A stretch of DNA of 64,000 nucleotides from Flavobacterium album. Its GTDB lineage: Bacteria > Bacteroidota > Bacteroidia > Flavobacteriales > Flavobacteriaceae. The stretch lies in contig NZ_CP029186.1 of assembly GCF_003096035.1 (NCBI RefSeq), positions 2,059,001 to 2,123,000 on the forward strand. Reading direction: 5' to 3'. Shown in pieces: positions 36,201-44,469 of this stretch. The notes beneath the pieces were generated by a model. It had not been told where the DNA came from. It saw only the letters and a program-made list of their open reading frames with translations, and did no database searches. The stretch's first letter is position 1; the number at the start of each line of letters is the position of its first letter. Position numbers and translations under genes: made by a program.

Positions 36201-36940
36201 ATAATATGATTGTCTGAAACATTTAAGACTTCTAAGTTACGTAACTCACTTAAATTAATCAGTGTATCGATTCTATTCCCTCCTAAAATAAGCGATTTAA
36301 GCTTCAAAAGATTTTCTAAAGGTTGTAAATTTTCTATTTCATTATTTGAAATGTTAAGCCTTTCTAGGTTTGTAAGATATTTTAGGGGAGTTATGTCCCT
36401 GATTTTACCTCGTATTAATAAAGAGTCCAATCTATTGGAATTACTAATAAACTCTAAATCATCTAGCTTTTTGGTCTCAATTCTCAAATTTTCTAAAAAC
36501 CTGAATTTAGATATGATTTGTAAATTTTTGATTTGTGAACTCGAAATTGATAAGTAACGTAAATCCGAAAAATCTTGAATATAATTTAAATCGATCTTAT
36601 CTACAGAAAGAGCTAGTTGTACGATTTCATTATTCTCATTACAGCTGTAAGAATTTAGTTTAATTGATATTGTATCAAAATTTGTTTTTTGTAATATTAT
36701 ATCGTGTGTTTTTTCAAGCGATTTTATATTACTCGCTCTACTTGCTAGGACGGCCTCTTTATTAGATTTATCATAACTAAATCTTTGCAGCAACATAGTA
36801 TATTCTAGTTCACTGATTTTGGCATTAGGACTAAACTCAATATTGATACCGTTTTGGTAAAGGTATTGTACTGCTCGATCTAGAGATATATTTAGCTCAC
36901 GCAAAACTTTGTTTAACCGAATAGTTCGTTCGATATCCAT
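33203..36940 (-). CDS. Roco-type protein: LRR, Roc GTPase, COR-like, TIR domain
   Basis: 1,245 residues, AT-rich relative to its neighbours. Domains in order: an IF2-N-like helical module (IRLNKVLRELNISLDRAVQ, about 4-75); a long run of about 22-residue leucine-rich repeats (100-490; unit LENLKSL.L..N.I.nl.pL); a Roc GTPase with P-loop LLGNHKSGKSTLL (about 512) and switch-II-like DFGGQDYYHG; a COR-like and unassigned region (680-1050); and a TIR domain (about 1065-1210: KIFISYSNEDYHFKKQLEKH, SSDIIIFMLSINFMSSDYI, with Glu in LKEEVYKT at the catalytic-Glu position). The plan is that of bacterial NLR/Roco immune sensors: LRR senses, GTPase switches, TIR depletes NAD+ or signals. Immune function is inference. 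Monocistronic; no partner gene adjacent. Confidence 0.82.
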   Translation of the reverse strand: MDIERTIRLNKVLRELNISLDRAVQYLYQNGINIEFSPNAKISELEYTMLLQRFSYDKSNKEAVLASRASNIKSLEKTHDIILQKTNFDTISIKLNSYSCNENNEIVQLALSVDKIDLNYIQDFSDLRYLSISSSQIKNLQIISKFRFLENLRIETKKLDDLEFISNSNRLDSLLIRGKIRDITPLKYLTNLERLNISNNEIENLQPLENLLKLKSLILGGNRIDTLINLSELRNLEVLNVSDNHIIDLSHIQNLNEIRDLDISSNILMNVQIIGNFSKLENLRLSNNPIDNTIILSELKNLKYLSIDHVPIQNLQFVKNLQNIEFLSARYCGLEDISDISTFTKLSTAYLGGNLLTDVSPLSNLANLTKLKLDENRLENLLSLNGLPKLHYLDLSDNTISDIKNINKLRKLSTLKLSGNFIHNVEPLEALTNLKHLELSRNNISSLESIQKIISTLEFILISENPIVEEQNWKIAHNNENNIYLVKNYLSTLKESLINYKLPAKVLLLGNHKSGKSTLLNYLLQATDKKLIKSESDSTHIIRIESYPRHGEDNLPDAIYFDFGGQDYYHGIYKAFLTNDALNLLLWNYNSDRNILRNDTRDFSRNYWLYQLKYHFDKYKNEDDSEPIILIQTYADHKQSKRGTLREDIEDFMVINEFYLALDQESIETNKTFAASLKFLESQILDEIEKKQKIIQRPRWFGEFIRYILTSNDENSTNIEEIRRNYKRELKDNETEDDIIEFLKDDLDQLHKKGLILYYKETMPNIAWLNPMKIVQFIHDKALSKKTLKEFNGVIMEESFQFDKNIVELLSLQKVIFHDNAEGTFVIPNFLPLSTDIGAKYEIITFGLNKPDFKLKFLNFLPFGLVNQLICHFGQNPDSKYFWRDQIIFTLNAEAKILIKLNFEKLEIDVYFSFVTENYERQFLIKKYIYNCIIVIYWDGQLIDFHQFISNYRSEDLFSDFILDDNGNVNQVLHFELEGNALMKNRNPELKPFLNVASVFPDDLYISIDSTNYIKGIEFDYSVKNHDYLVNTYRFDNCEILDYNSIRQTPIYIFKLFTDENLNKMKKIFISYSNEDYHFKKQLEKHLSTLSKLQLAKSWSCEDMTAGLWDNQIKEELLSSDIIIFMLSINFMSSDYILKEEVYKTLIEVKNNPDKKIVCVLVREFSWRHYDRLFDLTGLSKENVAGLTSKEQMAIAIGKLPSYQFVPYDITSNGTESKRYLKAVEEWDFESKAFTKIMDEIIKLL

Positions 36941-37154
36941 ATTATAATAAACTTATCATTTTTAAACATTAATATTAAGTAAATAATTAATATGTTAACA
37001 CTTTATGGTGTAATATTTAATGTGCTTTATCAAAATAACATTGGATATTCTCCGATAACCGATGGAGACGGATAAATTCAATACTAAAAACAGGAAGGGA
37101 CAGCAGCTAATTTTAGCAATTGCACTACTCTCACTGCTCCCATATCAAACAAAA

Positions 37155-37182
37155 AATGCCCTTTACTTTACGTAAAGAGCAT
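37155..37182 (-). terminator. Terminator of the NAD(P)-binding oxidoreductase gene
   Basis: Imperfect stem GCCCTTTAC / GTAAAGAGC with a minus-strand T-run (37151-37156). It lies 55 bases past the stop of the gene at 37235. Confidence 0.6.
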
Positions 37183-37234
37183 CATAAACTAAAGCCTGAG
37201 TAGCAACTTTAAACTTTAAAACCTGAAACAAAAA

Positions 37235-37882
37235 TCAATACGCCGCCGTAAACCGCTGCTGGTGGTGTTTCGCGTTTTCTGCCTCGTCGGCGATCGCCAC
37301 GGCAAGGTCTTCCACCGAAAGTATGCTGCGGCCTTCTTTATTAAATACCGGGTTGTCAAGTCCCGTACGGTATTTTCCGGTGCGTCCTGTGGTGATGCCG
37401 GGGTGCATTTCTATCGCCGGGCTGAAGAATACCCAGTCCAGGTCTTTTTCCTCTTTTATGATGTTGAGGTAGTCGCGTGCGGCATTAGCGCCGGCATAAT
37501 ATTCTTTGGGGAACTCGGGCGTGTCGATGAGCTGCAGGCCATCGGCAATGTAAAGGCTGCCTGCACCGCCGATATAAATGTACCGCTTCACACCCGACTG
37601 CTTCACCGCCTCCTGGATCGCTTTGGCGCCGGCTATGGCTTCGTCATAAATATTTGGGTTGGTCCATCCGGGATTGTAGGCGCTCACCACGACATCATGG
37701 CCTTTAAGCGTTGCTGCCAGGGCATCGGCATCAAAAATGTCGGTACTCACCCAGGCAACGTTTGCCTCGTTCGTGTCTTTTGGGTTACGCGCTATAGCAG
37801 TAACCTGATGGCCCCGCGAGGCGAATTCTTTTACAAGTGCGGCCCCTGCAAATCCGGTGGCCCCGATAATGGCTGTTTTCAT
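37235..37882 (-). CDS. NAD(P)-binding Rossmann oxidoreductase (YwnB-like)
   Basis: 215 residues. The dinucleotide-binding loop is IGATGFAGAALVKEFASRGH (GxxGxxG at residues 7-13), followed by VAWVSTDIFDADALAATLKGHDVVVSAYNPG, an atypical short-chain dehydrogenase/NmrA-like pattern. It has no catalytic YxxxK, so it may be a sensor or a reductase such as YwnB. It is 56 bases downstream of an Rrf2 regulator on the same strand; the Rrf2-oxidoreductase pair recalls Bacillus ywnA-ywnB. Likely co-regulated by that repressor. Confidence 0.82.
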   Translation of the reverse strand: MKTAIIGATGFAGAALVKEFASRGHQVTAIARNPKDTNEANVAWVSTDIFDADALAATLKGHDVVVSAYNPGWTNPNIYDEAIAGAKAIQEAVKQSGVKRYIYIGGAGSLYIADGLQLIDTPEFPKEYYAGANAARDYLNIIKEEKDLDWVFFSPAIEMHPGITTGRTGKYRTGLDNPVFNKEGRSILSVEDLAVAIADEAENAKHHQQRFTAAY

Positions 37883-37938
37883 GATGGTTAAATTTTATCA
37901 AATGTAATTAAAAATATTACAGTATAATATAAAAAATT

Positions 37939-38346
37939 TTAGAACTCCTGCGTGAATTCCTGCAGCGATATGGTTTGCAGCTTGTTGCAGATGCCCGAGT
38001 TGATGTCTTTATACAAAGCATCAAGGTTCTGGTTGATCTTCTTACCTACGGGGCAGTTGGGGTTCGGGTCGTTACGGGAAAAACCGAGGGTAACTTCTTC
38101 AAAGGTCATTTTAAAAATGTCCTCAAGGGTGATGCTCTCCGACTGCCTGGCCAGGCGGGTGCCGCCATATTTGCCTTCGCGGCATTCTACCATCGCATGT
38201 TTCTTGAGGTTTGCGATCTCTTTGCGCACCAGCACGGGGTTGATATTCATGCTGCCCGCTATAAATTCGGACGAGAGGAATTCCTCCGGGAATTTAGACA
38301 GGAGCGTAAGGATGTGCAGCGTTATGGCAAATTTGCCTGAGATCAT
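37939..38346 (-). CDS. Rrf2-family transcriptional regulator (YwnA-like)
   Basis: 135 residues. Winged-helix N-terminus (ISGKFAITLHILTLLSKFPEEFLSSEFIAGSMNINPVLVRKEI pattern) with the recognition helix around NINPVLVRKEIANLKKH, and the wing YGGTRLARQ. The single Cys in NPNCPVGKKI fits a thiol-sensing (not Fe-S) member, as in YwnA/CymR-type proteins. It probably represses its own operon with the downstream oxidoreductase and may also act on the divergent transporter pair at 38474. Confidence 0.87.
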   Translation of the reverse strand: MISGKFAITLHILTLLSKFPEEFLSSEFIAGSMNINPVLVRKEIANLKKHAMVECREGKYGGTRLARQSESITLEDIFKMTFEEVTLGFSRNDPNPNCPVGKKINQNLDALYKDINSGICNKLQTISLQEFTQEF

Positions 38347-38438
38347 TGTATGACAGAATAATGGGCGAAAGTATAAAAGTTTTTGGAACAGCCAATAAAT
38401 TATAACAATTTTATTACGCGTATTTACATTGGAGGGCG

Positions 38439-38446
38439 TAAATTTG
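38439..38446 (+). promoter_or_regulatory. Candidate -7 box for AEC transporter operon
   Basis: TAAATTTG matches TAnnTTTG 27 bases before ATG 38474. The closest TTG (38429) is only 7 bases upstream, so the -33 part is unsupported. Confidence 0.4.
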
Positions 38447-38473
38447 CGGCGGTTAAAATCAGCCCTGCACTAA

Positions 38474-39388
38474 ATGGACAGTATTATCCTGATATTTTTA
38501 TGCCTGATTGCGGGAGTGGCGCTCCGCCGGCTGAAGATCTCCCCAACCAATGCCCATACGGTCCTCAACCAATTCGTTATCTATATTTCGCTTCCGGGCC
38601 TTGCCTTATATTACATCCCGAAAATTGCCTTAAGTACACAATTGCTGCTGCCTTTGGGGGTAGCGTGGGTAACGTTCGCATTGTCATGGCTGTTTTTTTC
38701 CGGGCTGGGAAAATGGCTTGGCTGGCCTAAAAAATTAGTGGGCTGCCTGATACTTACCGCCGGGCTTGGTAATACGGCTTTCGTTGGCTTTCCGGTCATT
38801 GAGGCATTGTTCGGGAAGAAAGGGCTTGAAACCGCCATTATTGTAGACCAACCGGGTACTTTTGTAGTGCTTTCCACCCTTGGTATCCTGGTAGCAACAA
38901 TGTATTGCAAAGGAACGGCAGGCACGTCGGGCATTTTGCGTAAAATACTCTTGTTCCCGCCTTTCGTAGCGTTTACAGTTGGGCTTTGTATGAACCTGCT
39001 GCGCTACGACTTTCACGACATGCTGCAATCGGTTTTCCAGAGACTTGGCAATACGGTTACGCCGGTGGCACTTGTGGCTGTAGGGATGCAGTTGCAGCTG
39101 CAAAGAAGGAGCAGGCACTGGGGTTTCCTCACACTTGGGCTCGCCTTTAAGCTGCTGATAACGCCGCTGTTTTTCTTTGTAGTGTATAAACTTGTGCTGG
39201 GAGGGAAAGGCATGACAACCGATGTATGTATCATGGAAGCCGCGATGGCCCCTATGATAATGGCGGCAATACTCGCTTCCACGTCCGGGCTGAAGCCAAA
39301 ACTCGCTAACATGATGATAGGGGTGGGGATACCGCTCTCCTTTGTCACGCTGGGTTTTTGGTACTGGCTATTACTTACTTTTAATTAA
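38474..39388 (+). CDS. AEC family transporter (auxin efflux carrier type)
   Basis: 304 residues with about ten hydrophobic helices in two inverted halves. Family marks are LNQFVIYISLPGLALYYIP near the N-terminus, NTAFVGFPVIEALFGKKG, and the second-half VTPVALVAVGMQL and ASTSGLKP. AEC members export or import organic acids (malate, malonate) or other anions. The next gene starts 6 bases later, so the two form an operon, divergent from the Rrf2 regulator. Confidence 0.85.
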   Translation: MDSIILIFLCLIAGVALRRLKISPTNAHTVLNQFVIYISLPGLALYYIPKIALSTQLLLPLGVAWVTFALSWLFFSGLGKWLGWPKKLVGCLILTAGLGNTAFVGFPVIEALFGKKGLETAIIVDQPGTFVVLSTLGILVATMYCKGTAGTSGILRKILLFPPFVAFTVGLCMNLLRYDFHDMLQSVFQRLGNTVTPVALVAVGMQLQLQRRSRHWGFLTLGLAFKLLITPLFFFVVYKLVLGGKGMTTDVCIMEAAMAPMIMAAILASTSGLKPKLANMMIGVGIPLSFVTLGFWYWLLLTFN

Positions 39389-39394
39389 TTTTTT

Positions 39395-40615
39395 ATGAAA
39401 GAGACTGATACAGTTATTGTAAACGATGATCCCAAACAAATTGTACAAAAAACAGTTTACTCCATACTATTCTCCATTGCTTTTGCGCACCTCCTCAACG
39501 ACCTGCTGCAGGCGGTGATTCCCGCGTCGTATCCTATACTGAAGGAAAAATACGATTTGAGCTTCTCGCAGGTAGGGCTGATCACTTTTTCGTACCAGAT
39601 GGCCGCTTCTATATTGCAGCCCTTCGTAGGTTTCTATACCGATAAAAAACCAAAGCCGTATTCAAAAATTTACGGAATGCTGTTTACACTGTCAGGTATC
39701 ATACTGCTGTCGTATGCTGCTTCATTTCCGCTTATACTCTTGGCGGTGGTACTTGTAGGGATAGGTTCTTCCATATTCCATCCTGAGGCATCAAGGGTTT
39801 CCTATCTGGCATCGGGTGGCAAGCGCGGGCTGGCACAGTCCATTTTCCAGATCGGGGGCAACTCCGGCACGGCAATCAGCCCGCTGCTCATCGCATGGAT
39901 CGTGGTACCGCACGGGCAGCGCTACATCATTTATTTTGCCATTGTGGCCCTTATTGCGATAACGGTATTATACCGCATAGGCCTTTGGTACAGCCACCAC
40001 CTCAGCCTGCAGGGCAAAAAGAAAGTAGCCATGGTCGATTTGCCGAACCTTACGCCAAGGCAGGTAACCATGTCGGTTATTATCCTCTTGGTTCTGATAT
40101 TCTCTAAGTATTTTTACTTTGCCGGGCTTACCAGCTATTTTACCTTCTTCCTGATAGAAAAATTCCATATTTCGGTACAGGATGCGCAGTTCCATTTGTT
40201 CCTGTTCCTGCTTTCGGTGGCTGCGGGTACGCTGCTTGGCGGGCCTTTGGGCGATAAGTTTGGGCGTAAATATGTCATCTGGTTCTCGGTGCTGGGTGCC
40301 GCACCATTCACATTAATGATGCCTTATGCCAACCTGTTCTGGACGGGAGTGCTTTCGGTAATTATCGGTACTATAATCTCATCGGCTTTCCCGGCCATCC
40401 TTGTCTATGCACAGGAGTTGCTGCCAAAAAGGCTCGGCATGATATCCGGCCTTTTCTACGGATTTGCCTTCGGTATGGGCGGGCTTGGCTCGGCGGTATT
40501 GGGCTACGTTGCCGACCGGACAAGCATTACTTATGTATATCATATTTGTGCGTTCCTGCCACTGATAGGTATCATAGCATGGTTCCTGCCTAACTTAAAA
40601 AAGCTAAAAAAATAA
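39395..40615 (+). CDS. MFS transporter, fosmidomycin-resistance (Fsr) type
   Basis: 406 residues, 12 helices. The pattern of Fsr: AHLLNDLLQAVIPASYPILK near the start, FSYQMAASILQPFVGFYTDKKPKP (loop 2-3 signature), GIGSSIFHPEASRVSYLASGG, and GPLGDKFGRKYVIWFS in the central loop repeat. Fsr exporters confer fosmidomycin resistance in E. coli, but natural substrates are uncertain. Co-transcribed with the AEC transporter. Confidence 0.88.
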   Translation: MKETDTVIVNDDPKQIVQKTVYSILFSIAFAHLLNDLLQAVIPASYPILKEKYDLSFSQVGLITFSYQMAASILQPFVGFYTDKKPKPYSKIYGMLFTLSGIILLSYAASFPLILLAVVLVGIGSSIFHPEASRVSYLASGGKRGLAQSIFQIGGNSGTAISPLLIAWIVVPHGQRYIIYFAIVALIAITVLYRIGLWYSHHLSLQGKKKVAMVDLPNLTPRQVTMSVIILLVLIFSKYFYFAGLTSYFTFFLIEKFHISVQDAQFHLFLFLLSVAAGTLLGGPLGDKFGRKYVIWFSVLGAAPFTLMMPYANLFWTGVLSVIIGTIISSAFPAILVYAQELLPKRLGMISGLFYGFAFGMGGLGSAVLGYVADRTSITYVYHICAFLPLIGIIAWFLPNLKKLKK

Positions 40616-40740
40616 CGTTAACATTAACAATATTTTAACTTTTTTCACCATATTTGAAGATTGAAAATTTTAAATATGTTGAACAGCAGTATTATGCGCA
40701 AAAGGGAGGTGCGCATTATAAGGCATAAAAGTAAAATAGC

Positions 40741-41175
40741 ATGGCTTCGTACGGTTCTTCCTCTACAGCAAACAGTACTATCGTTTATGACACCGCCTTA
40801 TTATTAGTCCGCATCACGGTCTCCTGTCTGATCATGTCACACGGGCTTCAAAAGCTCACTATGCTGCTCGGCCCTGACGAGGTGCAGTTTCCCGACCCGC
40901 TGGGCATAGGTCCCGTGCCATCGCTTATCCTTGCTATCTTTGCCGAAGTCGTATGCTCCTTCCTCATCATCCTGGGATTTGCTACAAAATTGTCCTGTAT
41001 TCCCCTTATAGTAACAATGCTTATCATTGTGTTTAATGTGCATTCCGCAGACCCTTTCGAAGCAAAAGAACTTCCTATAATGTACTTACTCCTTTTTATC
41101 GTTTTCTTTGTAACGGGAGCCGGTAAATTCTCGGTGGATTACCTTATAAAGAAAAAAAAGCCGGTCAATTACTAA
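40741..41175 (+). CDS. DoxX family membrane protein
   Basis: 144 residues, four helices. Features: LLLVRITVSCLIMSHGLQKL (DoxX start, with HGLQK), IFAEVVCSFLIILGFATKL and FVTGAGKFSVDYLI at the end. DoxX-type proteins are small membrane subunits or partners of quinone/thiosulfate oxidoreduction and detoxification systems; the role here is unknown. A bidirectional terminator overlaps the 3' end. Confidence 0.85.
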   Translation: MASYGSSSTANSTIVYDTALLLVRITVSCLIMSHGLQKLTMLLGPDEVQFPDPLGIGPVPSLILAIFAEVVCSFLIILGFATKLSCIPLIVTMLIIVFNVHSADPFEAKELPIMYLLLFIVFFVTGAGKFSVDYLIKKKKPVNY

Positions 41176-41190
41176 ATTGACCGGCTTCTT
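41158..41190. terminator. Bidirectional terminator
   Basis: Stem AAGCCGGTCAAT / ATTGACCGGCTT with A-run before and T-rich DNA after. It overlaps the last codons of DoxX and faces the convergent T9SS gene. Confidence 0.82.
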
Positions 41191-41207
41191 ATTTTCCGGA
41201 CGGAAAA

Positions 41208-42767
41208 TTATTGCTTTACTATTTTTTCTACGATTTCCTGACCATCAGCAGTAACTGCCCTGAGCAGGTAAACACCATTTTGGTTTAGGTTCGGATATAT
41301 TGTATATGATCCTGCTTCGTTTGTAACTTTAGGGATACCCACCTTTCGTCCGCTCATGTCAAAAATGGCAATTTCTTTAATATCTAAGCCGGATTGAATT
41401 GTAAGCCGGTCACTAAACGGGTTAGGGTAAATGCTTGCGGCCGGCCCATCCGTATCTTTTGTACTTAATTCCCCTTCAACCAGGCGCAGTAAGGTAAAGC
41501 CGCTTTCCCCTGCCATTTGCCCGTTATTGTTTACATATGCCCTGTTCAGGTATCCGGCCATAAGGATCTTGCCATTATCATCTTTGTTAAGCGTATATGA
41601 TATTGCGCTTGAATATAATGTGCCTGGCCAGCTATAAGAATACAATCCGTTTATATGGAATGTAGTGTCAACGGTTCCGTCAAAGTTGATCCTCCTTAAT
41701 TCAAAATTACTGTCACACGGAGGATTTGCCTGCATGCACCTGAAAGCGCCGGTTGAATAAATGCCATCTTCCATAACATCAAATTCACCCGAAAAATAAG
41801 AATTATTAATTGTTGTGGCCTCGTCGGTTGCAAGATCAAAGCTCACTATTTCACGTTCGGTGTTTTGAAATGACCAGGATGAGATATAGTCCAAAAAGAT
41901 AGCATTGCTGTGCAGTTGGACTTTATTAATAGTATTGTTGTAATTGGTTTGCAGGGGAAGAAGTTTGTAGCCGTTCGTTCCAAATGATGTTACTGGGACA
42001 CCATCTGCATTGATTTTTACAAGCAGCAAATCATCATGTAATACCTGACTTGAGCCTTCAACGGTTTCATAATGGCTTTCATTTCCTGCCAGGATATATC
42101 CCCCGGCATAGTTTGTGATAAAATTACCGCTGCTTGCCGAATTGATGTGGTATTCTTTATAACCCGAAGGATCAAACGAAGTATCTAAAGTACCGTTCTC
42201 AGTTATTTTAAAGGTAATTAGCCTGGCTACGGTTGGCGAACCTTCAACAGACCGGGAACCTGTGCAAAATAAATTATTGCTGGCGTCAAATACAAGGTCG
42301 GCGAGTTCTTCATTACCGCCCAGATTAATTTTAGCAATGCCATTTGTGCCAAAAGCCACATCGTAGTTTCCATTTTCGTCGAGTTTTGCTATAACGATGT
42401 CCGAACTTTCCGTCGGCGTAACGCTTTTTCCGTAGATATAGAAAGAACCGTTCGAATATTTAAAACCCTTTAGGCTAAAAGTTTCACCCGGAACGCTCAA
42501 TATTTTATCGCCGCCGGTCCCGAAAGAATCATCCTTCGACCCATTATAATTTAGCTTCGTGATTTTACAGTAATTACCATCAATAAAATTATTGCCGGTA
42601 CCAATGAAATAATATTTGCTGTTAATAAGCTTCACATCCCTTGGGTAAAAGCTTTCATCCTGAAAGACCTTAATTCCATTGTCTGCAAAAGTAGCATCTA
42701 AAACAAAGGTTTGGCTAAACAAAGAGGTGCCTGCTGCCATTGCCAGTAAAGTAATTATTTTTTTCAT
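41208..42767 (-). CDS. T9SS-secreted delta-60-repeat beta-propeller protein
   Basis: 519 residues. Signal peptide (MKKIITLLAMAAGTSLFSQ). Seven or so delta-60 (DUF5122-like) repeats marked by 'LDATFADNGI', 'KDDSFGTGGD', 'YDVAFGTNGI', 'LDTSFDPSGY', 'PVTSFGTNGY' and 'VDTTFHINGL', each ending an about 60-residue blade. The C-terminal T9SS type A sorting domain is SIYPNPFSDRLTIQ...NQNGVYLLRAVT..IVEKIVKQ. It would be exported to the cell surface or medium; no catalytic site is seen. Shares the bidirectional terminator with DoxX. Confidence 0.85.
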   Translation of the reverse strand: MKKIITLLAMAAGTSLFSQTFVLDATFADNGIKVFQDESFYPRDVKLINSKYYFIGTGNNFIDGNYCKITKLNYNGSKDDSFGTGGDKILSVPGETFSLKGFKYSNGSFYIYGKSVTPTESSDIVIAKLDENGNYDVAFGTNGIAKINLGGNEELADLVFDASNNLFCTGSRSVEGSPTVARLITFKITENGTLDTSFDPSGYKEYHINSASSGNFITNYAGGYILAGNESHYETVEGSSQVLHDDLLLVKINADGVPVTSFGTNGYKLLPLQTNYNNTINKVQLHSNAIFLDYISSWSFQNTEREIVSFDLATDEATTINNSYFSGEFDVMEDGIYSTGAFRCMQANPPCDSNFELRRINFDGTVDTTFHINGLYSYSWPGTLYSSAISYTLNKDDNGKILMAGYLNRAYVNNNGQMAGESGFTLLRLVEGELSTKDTDGPAASIYPNPFSDRLTIQSGLDIKEIAIFDMSGRKVGIPKVTNEAGSYTIYPNLNQNGVYLLRAVTADGQEIVEKIVKQ

Positions 42768-42896
42768 AGCTGTATGTCTTTAATAAATGTAAATATAGTA
42801 AATTATCAAGAGATCGTTGTTCAATATTTAACTTCAAGGAACCGCATTTATTCTGTATCCTTATTATAAGAATTTTTCCAGCGGTTTTTTTCTGCC

Positions 42897-42929
42897 TTGG
42901 TGAAATTTCAGGTAAATAAAATATCTTTG
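42897..42929 (+). promoter_or_regulatory. Bacteroidota promoter of the GlcD-type gene
   Basis: TTG at 42897-42899, a 22-base spacer and TATCTTTG at 42922-42929. Both elements match; the spacer is at the long end of the range. The -7 box ends four bases before the ATG at 42934, so the transcript would be leaderless or start near the codon; a GTG/ATG further in is possible. Confidence 0.5.
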
Positions 42930-42933
42930 GGCT

Positions 42934-44340
42934 ATGCAAAATATCCTGCCATTACATTTATTCGAAGAACTCGAAGCCATTACAGGTTCACAATACCTTT
43001 TTCTCGACGAAGAAACCCGCCGCCACTACGGCCATGATGAGACAGAGGATTACAATTTCCCCCCATCGGTAGTAGTAAAGCCGGGCACTCCCGAAGAGAT
43101 ATCCGCTATCATGAAGCTGGCCAACGAATATAAAATTCCCGTAGTCCCCATAGGAGGGAGGACAGGCCTTAGCGGAGGTGCGCTCAGTATTCATGGCGGC
43201 ATTGGGCTTTCGATGGAACGTTTTACTAAAATTGAAATCGACGAAAACAACCTCCAGGCCATTGTAGAGCCTGCGGTAATAACGCAGGTTTTCCGAGAGG
43301 CAGCATTTGAGAAAGGCCTTTTCTACCCGCCCGACCCGAGCAGCCAGGGCAGCTGCACCATTGGAGGCAATGTAGCCGAGAATGCAGGCGGTGCCCGTGC
43401 ACTTAAATATGGCGTGACCAAAGACTATGTACTCAACCTGCAAGTGGTATTACCCAATGGCGACATCATCTGGACAGGTGCCAATACATTGAAAAATTCA
43501 ACGGGTTATAACCTTACCCAACTCATGGTAGGCAGCGAGGGGACACTTGGCATCATTACTAAAATAGTCATGAAGCTGTTGCCCAAGAATAACCATAATA
43601 TACTAATGCTCGTTCCTTTCTTTAAGTCGGCGCAGGCATGCGAGGCAGTCGCCGAAATATTCCGTGCCGGCATTGTGCCAAGCGCGCTGGAATTCATGGA
43701 ACGCGACGCTATCGACTGGACATTACGCTTTGTAGACGGTGTCAGCATCGACATAAAAGACGAAGTGGAAGCCCACCTGCTTATAGAAGTAGACGGCAAC
43801 TACCCTGATGTGCTTTTCGTGGAAGCGGAAAAGATCATGGGCGTGCTGGAACGTTTTGAAATTGACGAAATACTTTTTGCTGATACCGAAGACCAGAAGA
43901 ATGCGCTTTGGAAAATACGCCGCGCCGTGGGCGAAGCGGTAAAATCCAATTCGGTTTATAAAGAAGAAGATACCGTGGTGCCGCGTTATGAGCTGCCAAG
44001 GCTGTTGGAAGGCATTAAGGATGCAGGCTGGAAATACGGCTTTAAGTCGGTGTGCTATGGACACGCGGGCGACGGAAACCTGCATGTAAACATCATAAAA
44101 GGCGATATGACTGATGAAAACTGGAAAACCGAAGTACCCAAAGGCATCCGTGAAATATTTGAACTTACGGTCTCACTGAAAGGTACACTATCAGGAGAAC
44201 ACGGCATAGGCTATGTCCAGAAAAGCTACATGGATATCGCTTTCACTAACGGACATCTGCAATTGATGAAAGGCATCAAGCGGCTTTTTGATCCTAATAA
44301 TATCCTTAACCCGGGCAAAGTACTGCCTGATAATCTGTAG
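42934..44340 (+). CDS. FAD-linked oxidase, GlcD / D-lactate dehydrogenase type
   Basis: 468 residues. FAD-binding-4 (PCMH) domain with VVPIGGRTGLSGGALS and PDPSSQGSCTIGGNVAENAGG. The FAD-oxidase C-terminal domain contains the metal/substrate motif CYGHAGDGNLHVNI and the final SGEHGIGYVQK. It oxidises a D-2-hydroxy acid (glycolate, D-lactate or D-2-hydroxyglutarate), passing electrons to quinone or another acceptor; which one cannot be decided. There is no GlcE/GlcF partner adjacent, which points to D-lactate or D-2-hydroxyglutarate. Confidence 0.9.
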   Translation: MQNILPLHLFEELEAITGSQYLFLDEETRRHYGHDETEDYNFPPSVVVKPGTPEEISAIMKLANEYKIPVVPIGGRTGLSGGALSIHGGIGLSMERFTKIEIDENNLQAIVEPAVITQVFREAAFEKGLFYPPDPSSQGSCTIGGNVAENAGGARALKYGVTKDYVLNLQVVLPNGDIIWTGANTLKNSTGYNLTQLMVGSEGTLGIITKIVMKLLPKNNHNILMLVPFFKSAQACEAVAEIFRAGIVPSALEFMERDAIDWTLRFVDGVSIDIKDEVEAHLLIEVDGNYPDVLFVEAEKIMGVLERFEIDEILFADTEDQKNALWKIRRAVGEAVKSNSVYKEEDTVVPRYELPRLLEGIKDAGWKYGFKSVCYGHAGDGNLHVNIIKGDMTDENWKTEVPKGIREIFELTVSLKGTLSGEHGIGYVQKSYMDIAFTNGHLQLMKGIKRLFDPNNILNPGKVLPDNL

Positions 44341-44439
44341 TATAAGAAAATTACTATACGATGTCTGTGACTGACGGCTTTTTTTGGCACGCGTTTTGTT
44401 TTTGTGTTAACAAAATCATAATTTATTGTTGAAATAATA

Positions 44440-44447
44440 TAAATTTG
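44440..44447 (+). promoter_or_regulatory. Candidate -7 box for the DUF4476 gene
   Basis: TAAATTTG matches TAnnTTTG, 22 bases before ATG 44470. TTGs lie 8 and 11 bases upstream, too close for a canonical -33. Confidence 0.4.
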
Positions 44448-44469
44448 CGAACTCTTTAAAACCAAACAC

